Made by a program: the position numbers and the translations under genes. This document shows positions 1-4,472 of a DNA stretch of 7,266 nucleotides, piece after piece; positions within the stretch are counted from its first letter, which is position 1; each line of letters starts with the position of its first letter. The notes under the pieces are model-generated. The model was not told where the DNA came from. It ran no database searches and saw nothing but the letters and a program-made list of their open reading frames with translations. Source of the stretch: CAYSAA01 sp964428905 (lineage in GTDB: Bacteria; Atribacterota; Phoenicimicrobiia; Phoenicimicrobiales; Stramentimicrobiaceae); the NCBI GenBank assembly GCA_964428905.1, contig CAYSAA010000072.1, positions 1 to 7,266 of the forward strand, in the 5' to 3' direction.

Positions 1-332
1 TGTTCCAGCTGTTCGCGATTTTTTTTAATTTCTTTCTTTACTTCTCTCCCTTTATTGGATAATGTAACAGCGACTGAACGCCGATCATGTCTGCTTATTC
101 TACGAATAAAATAACCTTTTTGTACCAGGTTTTCAATCACACGACTACTTCTGGATGGAGATAAACCCATTATCTGGGCCATTTCCTGACAGGTCATTTC
201 TGCTCCATTTTTTTGGGCCATAATACCCCGGTACTCCGCAATAGAAAGATTGCAAATCATTCGTATATGTTCTTGATTAAGTGTCTTGTTCAATTTCAGC
301 TTTACTATAAGATTAAAAATATCTTCAGACAT
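1..332 (-). CDS. MarR-family transcriptional regulator, C-terminus cut off by window edge
   Basis: The minus strand from an ATG at 332 is open to the window edge (110 codons plus two bases). The translation starts MSEDIFNLIVKLKLNK and fits a MarR winged helix: a dimerisation helix (about residues 5-25), the IAEYRGIMAQ helix (31-40), a helix-turn-helix (about 47-72: TCQEMAQIMGLSPSRSSRVI) and a wing with the hallmark RHDRRSVAVTLSNKG (81-95). The C-terminal dimerisation helices are only partly present. AAGGA (338-342) lies 5 bases before the start. MarR proteins are dimeric DNA-binding repressors, usually released by small ligands or oxidation. Cysteines are seen at 27 and 48, but neither matches the N-terminal sensing Cys of OhrR closely enough to claim redox sensing. 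The target genes are not visible; its own promoter region carries paired palindromes, so autoregulation is plausible. Family assignment is firm, ligand unknown. Confidence 0.9.
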   Translation of the reverse strand, partial: MSEDIFNLIVKLKLNKTLNQEHIRMICNLSIAEYRGIMAQKNGAEMTCQEMAQIMGLSPSRSSRVIENLVQKGYFIRRISRHDRRSVAVTLSNKGREVKKEIKKNREQLE

Positions 333-351
333 AATAATCCTTATATATTAT

Positions 352-378
352 TGTTAGTAACATTACATGCTAATAGCA
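352..378. promoter_or_regulatory. Two similar 11-bp palindromes, possible MarR operators
   Basis: TGTTAGTAACA (352-362) and TGCTAATAGCA (368-378) are each perfect inverted repeats of two 5-base arms around one central base. Both fit TGYTA-N-TARCA. Their centres (357 and 373) are 16 bases apart. They lie between the predicted transcription start (about 389) and the start codon (332) of the MarR-family gene, a normal place for an autoregulatory operator. That this regulator binds them is inference. Confidence 0.45.
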
Positions 379-395
379 CATACCATTGTATTATT

Positions 396-423
396 ATTAT
401 AGGGAAAATTATTACATTGTCAA
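396..423 (-). promoter_or_regulatory. Sigma-70/sigma-A type promoter of the MarR-family gene
   Basis: On the minus strand TTGACA (418-423) and TATAAT (396-401) are both perfect consensus hexamers, separated by 16 bases. The -35 starts only 8 bases past the pgi stop codon, and transcription would begin near 389, giving a leader of about 57 bases. The regulator can therefore be transcribed independently of pgi. No terminator hairpin is visible between the two genes, so read-through from pgi is also possible. Confidence 0.8.
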
Positions 424-430
424 TACTTTT

Positions 431-2074
431 TTATGATAACCCTTTTGATTTTCTATATCTCCGAATAAGATTATTGGTTGAGCTATCATGCTGAAGTATG
501 GATAGGGTTTTACTCTCAAGCTCAGGTACAATTCTGGATGCCAGCACTTTTCCTAATTCTACCCCCCACTGATCAAAGGAATTAATTTTCCAGATCACTC
601 CCTGAGTAAAAACACTATGCTCGTACATTGCAATTAATTTTCCCAATGTCGTGGGAGTTAATCTATCCATTATAAGCATACTGGAGGGTCGATTACCTTC
701 AAAGCTTCGATGAGCAATTAGATTGACAGCAGTACCTTCTTTTTCTACCTCCTGCTGTGTTTTACCAAAAGCAAGGGCTTCTGCCTGAGCAAATACATTG
801 GCAATAAGTAAATCATGATGATGACCGATAGGGTTAAGGGATTCCGAAAAAGCAATGAAGTCACAGGGAACAAGTTTGGTCCCCTGGTGAATCAGTTGAT
901 AGAAAGAATGCTGACCATTGGTACCTGGCTCGCCCCAGTAAATGGGCCCGGTTTGATAGGCTACTTCCCTTCCTTCTACCGTAACATGCTTCCCATTACT
1001 TTCCATAGTGAGCTGCTGAAGATAAGCTGGGAAACGCTTCAGGTATTGTTCATAAGGTAGTATTGCTACCGTTTGCGACTTAAAAAAATTATTATACCAG
1101 ATACCCAAAAGACCCATCATAACTGGTATATTTCTATCAAAAGGAGTTTTTTGAAAATGTTCATCTATTTGATGAAAACCATCCAGCATAGCATAAAAAT
1201 TTTCGGGTCCAATAGCAATCATGATTGATAAACCAATAGCAGAAGTTAAAGAATAGCGACCCCCGACCCAGTCCCAAAATTCAAACATTCTTTCTGGATT
1301 AACACCAAATTCTTTCACTTTAGAAGTGTTGGTTGAAACAGCCACAAAATGCCTGGCTACAGCATTTCTATCATTGAGTTGACTGAGAATCCAACGCCTC
1401 GCTGTCTGTGCATTGGTCATAGTTTCCTGGGTGGTAAAACTCTTGGACGAGACAATAAATAGCGTCTCTCTGGGATCAAGATCATAGACAGATTCAGCAA
1501 AATCAGTTCCGTCAATATTGGAAAGAAAACGAAAAATCAAATTACGCTGACTATAATAATGTAAGGCTTCATAAGCCATTACCGGACCCAGATCAGATCC
1601 CCCGATTCCTATGTTTATAATATTCCGAATTGGCCTATTGGTATACCCTTTCCACTGTCCAGTTCGCACTTGATTTGAAAAATCAGCCATTCGATTAAGA
1701 GTACTATGAACTTTTGGTACCACATTTTCACCATTGATTATAATCGATTTTTCCTTTGGTGCACGTAAAGCAATATGCAAAGCAGAACGGCCTTCGGTAA
1801 AATTAATTTTTTCTCCCCGAAACATGGCATCAATAAAATCATGCAATTTCGATTCTTCTGCCAATTGTATTAATAATTGAAGCGTTTCATCTGTCACCCT
1901 GTGTTTGGAATAATCAAAATAAATTCCTAAATCTTCTATAGTCATCCTTTCCCCTCGTTGAGGATCCCCGGAAAAAAGCTGTCGTAGATGCATTTGGCTT
2001 ACTTTCTGGTAATGATCTTTTAATAATTTCCAGGAATGGCCTTCACTGATTACCCCGTTCTCTTTCTTTCTCAT
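431..2074 (-). CDS. pgi: Glucose-6-phosphate isomerase
   Basis: Cytoplasmic enzyme interconverting glucose 6-phosphate and fructose 6-phosphate in glycolysis and gluconeogenesis. From this start the protein is 547 aa, against 549 in E. coli, and the two align from end to end from memory. Visible family signatures are the N-terminal SIS domain with NIGIGGSDLGP (154-164), SSKSFTTQETMTNA (209-222), the first PGI signature DWVGGRYSLTSAIG (268-281), the catalytic loop GEPGTNGQH (381-389, Glu382), LIHQGTK with His396, and the second signature ending FDQWGVELGK (500-509, Lys509). Arg273, Glu382, His396 and Lys509 correspond to the known active-site Arg, Glu, His and Lys. Compared with E. coli, the segment before SFEGNRP is shorter by several residues. 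ATG 2074 is chosen because AGGAGG lies 6 bases upstream and the length fits; an in-frame ATG at 2146 would add 24 residues. Next downstream on the same strand is the MarR-family gene. No frameshift or lost residue is seen. Confidence 0.97.
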   Translation of the reverse strand: MRKKENGVISEGHSWKLLKDHYQKVSQMHLRQLFSGDPQRGERMTIEDLGIYFDYSKHRVTDETLQLLIQLAEESKLHDFIDAMFRGEKINFTEGRSALHIALRAPKEKSIIINGENVVPKVHSTLNRMADFSNQVRTGQWKGYTNRPIRNIINIGIGGSDLGPVMAYEALHYYSQRNLIFRFLSNIDGTDFAESVYDLDPRETLFIVSSKSFTTQETMTNAQTARRWILSQLNDRNAVARHFVAVSTNTSKVKEFGVNPERMFEFWDWVGGRYSLTSAIGLSIMIAIGPENFYAMLDGFHQIDEHFQKTPFDRNIPVMMGLLGIWYNNFFKSQTVAILPYEQYLKRFPAYLQQLTMESNGKHVTVEGREVAYQTGPIYWGEPGTNGQHSFYQLIHQGTKLVPCDFIAFSESLNPIGHHHDLLIANVFAQAEALAFGKTQQEVEKEGTAVNLIAHRSFEGNRPSSMLIMDRLTPTTLGKLIAMYEHSVFTQGVIWKINSFDQWGVELGKVLASRIVPELESKTLSILQHDSSTNNLIRRYRKSKGLS

Positions 2075-2080
2075 ACCAAT

Positions 2081-2086
2081 CCTCCT
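2081..2086 (-). promoter_or_regulatory. Ribosome binding site that decides the pgi start
   Basis: On the minus strand AGGAGG stands 6 bases before ATG 2074. A rival site AGGTGG (2153-2158) stands 6 bases before the in-frame ATG at 2146. The perfect site and the match to the family's N-terminus favour 2074, but the upstream start cannot be excluded. Confidence 0.7.
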
Positions 2087-2146
2087 GTAATGTAATTTTC
2101 TCTTCATTTTTTCCCGTAAACACCCAATCAAGTTAACAATAAGCAT

Positions 2147-2401
2147 TTTTGTCCACCTGTATATATTTCATTTTAACAATTTAAGGTAATTTTAGCTACC
2201 TATTTATCTATTAGTACTATCAGAAGCATAATAAGTAATTTGAGTCTTAAAATCCAAAATTATATTTATATAAAGTTTTGCATCTGGTACTTAAAAAAAT
2301 AATCTATGTCATCATATTTTGCCTTTCTATCTATTAAATAGCATGAAAAGGTAATATAATAGCGGCAGGATAAATTTTTTAACAAAGGAGGAATATTTGC
2401 A
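2147..2401. other. AT-rich divergent intergenic region between pgi and the OsmC-family gene
   Basis: This gap must hold the promoters of both divergent genes; counted from the preferred pgi start it is 327 bases. For pgi (minus strand) the candidates are weak: a TATAAT (2256-2261 region) without a good -35, and a TTGGAT-18-TATTAT pair further downstream. Other visible structure is minor: the palindrome TAGTACTA near 2212-2219, CTATTAAATAG (2331-2341), and a 9-base direct repeat TATCTATTA at 2205 and 2328. No tRNA, riboswitch, terminator or convincing small gene is seen. Confidence 0.6.
2355..2391 (+). promoter_or_regulatory. -10 element and ribosome binding site of the OsmC-family gene
   Basis: TATAAT (2355-2360) is a perfect -10, but the hexamer 17 bases upstream (TATTAA) is a poor -35. 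This would fit a promoter needing an activator or having modest strength. AAAGGAGG (2384-2391) is a near-perfect Shine-Dalgarno, 10 bases before ATG 2402. The palindrome CTATTAAATAG (2331-2341) overlaps the -35 position. Confidence 0.5.
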
Positions 2402-2839
2402 ATGTCTAAGGTATTTAAAGTACAGGCAACCTGGTTAGAAGGTACGCAGATGGAAAGTGAAACAAGGGGCTTTAAAGTACTTATGGATAAACCTTTAGAG
2501 GAAAACGGCACGAATCTAGCCCCTAAACCTGCTGAAGTATCATTACAGGCCTTGGGCAGCTGTCTGCTCTTTGCCTATCTTTATGCAGCAAATAAATTAA
2601 AAGTTACGATTGATGGTCTAAAAGTAGAGATTGAAGGTGAAGTCATACCCGGTGGCTGGCAGGATGAACAGAACAATAAACGAGCCGGTTTCAAAACCGT
2701 CCGGTTTGAGGTACAGGTTAATACCAAGCATTCCAATGAAGATATTCAAAAAGTACATGATCTGGCCTTAAAGGTTTCACCGATGTATGATAACTTCAGC
2801 CATCCGGTTCAAAGTAGAGGCTCTTTTATTATCCAATAG
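2402..2839 (+). CDS. OsmC-family protein lacking the second conserved cysteine
   Basis: 145 aa, the usual length for the OsmC/Ohr family of small dimeric cytoplasmic proteins, several of which reduce organic hydroperoxides with a pair of cysteines. The fold signature is visible: N-terminal beta strands (KVFKVQATWLEG), PKPAEVSLQALGSCLLFAYLYAA (42-63) forming the central helix with the peroxidatic-type Cys54, then LKVTIDGLKVEIEGEV and a C-terminal SPMYDNFSHPV (126-136). In OsmC and Ohr this last segment begins with the second Cys (CPVxx); here it is Ser126, and Cys54 is the only cysteine in the protein. A standard intramolecular disulfide is therefore impossible. It may belong to an OsmC-like branch without classical peroxidase activity. 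It is divergent from pgi and 120 bases upstream of lexA, which has its own promoter. Substrate unknown. Confidence 0.88.
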   Translation: MSKVFKVQATWLEGTQMESETRGFKVLMDKPLEENGTNLAPKPAEVSLQALGSCLLFAYLYAANKLKVTIDGLKVEIEGEVIPGGWQDEQNNKRAGFKTVRFEVQVNTKHSNEDIQKVHDLALKVSPMYDNFSHPVQSRGSFIIQ

Positions 2840-2895
2840 TATATATCTGATATAATCCAATCACACAATTTATATATGCTGATAATATTTTTCTC

Positions 2896-2924
2896 TTGAC
2901 GGAAACATATGTTTGCTTTATAAT
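2896..2924 (+). promoter_or_regulatory. lexA promoter
   Basis: TTGACG (2896-2901) and TATAAT (2919-2924) are separated by 17 bases, which is near consensus. Transcription would start near 2931, about 30 bases before the lexA ATG. The LexA box fills most of the spacer, so LexA bound there would block RNA polymerase. Confidence 0.88.
2903..2914. promoter_or_regulatory. LexA (SOS) box upstream of lexA
   Basis: AAACATATGTTT is a perfect 12-base palindrome between the -35 and -10 of lexA. It shares the AACATATGTT core with the Bacillus subtilis LexA/DinR box (CGAACATATGTTCG as a symmetric form), with the outer G/C changed to A/T. The same 12 bases recur in front of the polymerase gene at 4442-4453. 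Position and recurrence make LexA autoregulation very likely. Confidence 0.88.
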
Positions 2925-2959
2925 AAAAAATAATAAAAATTCTTAGGTAAGGAAAATTT

Positions 2960-3568
2960 ATGATCTATAATGAAATGCTGACCAAAAAACAGAAAACAGC
3001 ACTCGAACTTATTCGTATCAAGATTCAGGAAACAGGTTATCCGCCAACGGTGCGAGAATTATGTGAATATCTGGGTGTTCATTCCTCCGCTACAGCTTTT
3101 AAATACCTGAAAATTCTGGAAAAGAAAGGCTATATCAAAAGAGAGAGAGAAAAAACAAGGGCTATCAAGTTAACTCCACAAACTCGGGACCTCCCTCTGG
3201 TTGGTAATGTAGCGGCCGGAAACCCCCTGCTGGCACTGCAGGAATATACCGAGGTAATTCCTGTACCGGAAGAACTGGCCGGTAAAGAAGGAAGCTTCCT
3301 GGTGCGGGTTGAGGGAAACAGTATGATCGGCGACCATATCCTGGACGGAGATTATGTAATCATTCATCCGCAAAGTGATGCTGATAATGGAGACATTGTT
3401 ATCGCCCTAATTAACCAGGAAGAGGTAACAGTTAAACGCTTCTACAGAAACAAGGGTAAAATTACTTTAAAACCCTCCAACCCGGCCTATCAACCCATTA
3501 TTACCAGGGATGCTGCTATTCTGGGTAAAGTCATCGGCATCATTCGCAGGTTTAACGGGAAGAAATGA
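2960..3568 (+). CDS. lexA: LexA repressor, SOS response regulator
   Basis: LexA represses DNA-damage genes and cleaves itself when stimulated by RecA filaments. At 202 aa it has the same length as E. coli LexA. The N-terminal winged helix (about 5-72) contains GYPPTVRELCEYLGVHSSATAFKYL and the wing KGYIKREREKTRAI. The cleavage site is the Ala86-Gly87 bond in VGNVAAGNPL. The C-terminal S24 peptidase domain carries the catalytic Ser121 (EGNSMIGDHI) and Lys159 (EEVTVKRFYR); both are intact, so self-cleavage should work. The recognition helix, SSATAFKYL, differs from that of B. subtilis (SSSTVHGHL), in line with the slightly different box. ATG 2960 is chosen because AAGGA lies 6 bases upstream; Met6 is an alternative. 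Its promoter contains a LexA box, and the DUF72 gene follows after only 12 bases, so the two are probably cotranscribed. Confidence 0.97.
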   Translation: MIYNEMLTKKQKTALELIRIKIQETGYPPTVRELCEYLGVHSSATAFKYLKILEKKGYIKREREKTRAIKLTPQTRDLPLVGNVAAGNPLLALQEYTEVIPVPEELAGKEGSFLVRVEGNSMIGDHILDGDYVIIHPQSDADNGDIVIALINQEEVTVKRFYRNKGKITLKPSNPAYQPIITRDAAILGKVIGIIRRFNGKK

Positions 3569-3580
3569 GGATATACCATT

Positions 3581-4408
3581 ATGCTTTATATCGGGACTTC
3601 GGGTTTCAGTTACCAGGACTGGATTGGTTCATTTTATCCGGAAAATATTAAAAAAGGGGATATGCTTCATCTCTACTCCCGGCAGTTTAACACAGTAGAG
3701 ATTAATTCCTCCTATTACCGTATCCCCCCTGCAGCTGTTTTCTATCACCTGCAGCGCAAAGTACCGGATAATTTTAAGTTCGTGGTAAAAGCCAATCAGG
3801 GGATGACCCATATGCGAGAAGACAATCAAACCGTTTTTCAAGAATTCAAGGCATCTTTACAACCACTTCTGGACAGCACTAAACTGGGCTGTATCCTGGC
3901 GCAATTCCCCTACTCTTTTCACTATAATAGAAGTAACCAGGACTATCTCCGCTATTTGAAAGATAAGATGGAAAATCTTCCCCTGATTATTGAATTTCGT
4001 AATGCCTATTGGATAAAGGAAGAGGTGTTTGATTTTCTCAGAAAAAATGAAATAGGGTTTTGTGCGGTGGATCAACCTCCTCTGAAAGGATTGATCCCTC
4101 CTTTGGCAGAGACGACCTCTAATTTGGGTTATATCCGTTTTCACGGACGCAATAAAGAAAAATGGTGGCAACCTGAACACGCCTACCAACGCTACGACTA
4201 TCTCTATACCGAACAGGAATTAAAAGAATGGGTACCCAAAATTAAACAGGTTGTCGCACAAACTAACGACCAGTACATCTTTATGAATAATCATTACAAG
4301 GGAAAGGCAGTCAAAAATGCCCTGATGTTGATGACATTGCTTCGACAGGAAATTAAATTGATGAATATGAAAAACGACATACAGAAAAAAACAAAAGACA
4401 AAGAATAA
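3581..4408 (+). CDS. DUF72 (YecE-family) TIM-barrel protein in the lexA operon
   Basis: 275 aa, within the normal range of the DUF72/YecE family, whose biochemical function is not established. The family's conserved blocks are present in order: YIGTSGFSYQDW and FYP at the N-terminus (3-19), NTVEINSSYYRIP (37-49), FKFVVKANQGMTH (65-77), LAQFPYSF (106-113), LIIEFRNAYW (135-144), GYIRFHGRN (183-191) and IFMNNHYKGKAVKNAL (233-248). These fit a single TIM barrel. The last 15 residues are a Lys-rich tail. No signal peptide or membrane segment is seen, so it is cytoplasmic. GAGG (3567-3570) overlaps the lexA stop and lies 10 bases before the ATG, so translation is probably coupled to lexA and expression should be SOS-inducible. 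The substrate cannot be told from sequence; the position suggests a DNA-damage link, but that is inference. Confidence 0.9.
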   Translation: MLYIGTSGFSYQDWIGSFYPENIKKGDMLHLYSRQFNTVEINSSYYRIPPAAVFYHLQRKVPDNFKFVVKANQGMTHMREDNQTVFQEFKASLQPLLDSTKLGCILAQFPYSFHYNRSNQDYLRYLKDKMENLPLIIEFRNAYWIKEEVFDFLRKNEIGFCAVDQPPLKGLIPPLAETTSNLGYIRFHGRNKEKWWQPEHAYQRYDYLYTEQELKEWVPKIKQVVAQTNDQYIFMNNHYKGKAVKNALMLMTLLRQEIKLMNMKNDIQKKTKDKE

Positions 4409-4437
4409 TCAACCCTAACTATTTTTTTTCCTCAGCA

Positions 4438-4457
4438 TAGTAAACATATGTTTACTA
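4438..4457. promoter_or_regulatory. LexA (SOS) box upstream of the DnaE-type polymerase
   Basis: TAGTAAACATATGTTTACTA is a perfect 20-base palindrome. Its inner 12 bases (4442-4453) are identical to the box in the lexA promoter. It ends 15 bases before the polymerase ATG and overlaps the start of the leader, so LexA should repress the polymerase genes. No strong -35/-10 pair is evident around it: CATAGT (4436-4441) or TATGTT inside the box could be a -10, both without a good -35. Confidence 0.85.
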
Positions 4458-4472
4458 AAGAAAGGAAGAGGT

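Noticed and set aside
333..352. AATAAT/ATTATT hairpin covering the MarR-family ribosome site
   Set aside because: The stem has only six A-T pairs with the ribosome site in the loop; too weak to claim regulation.
213..494. Plus-strand open frame of 93 codons
   Set aside because: It overlaps the MarR-family gene and its promoter on the opposite strand; the translation is low-complexity, from AT-rich DNA.
815..1060. Plus-strand open frame of 81 codons
   Set aside because: It is a shadow of pgi on the opposite strand, with no family resemblance and no ribosome site of note.
3805..3816. CATATG inside the DUF72 gene as a third LexA box
   Set aside because: Only the central six bases match; the flanking arms are not palindromic.
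4421..4430. Run of eight T after the DUF72 gene as a terminator
   Set aside because: No GC-rich stem precedes it, so an intrinsic terminator is not supported.
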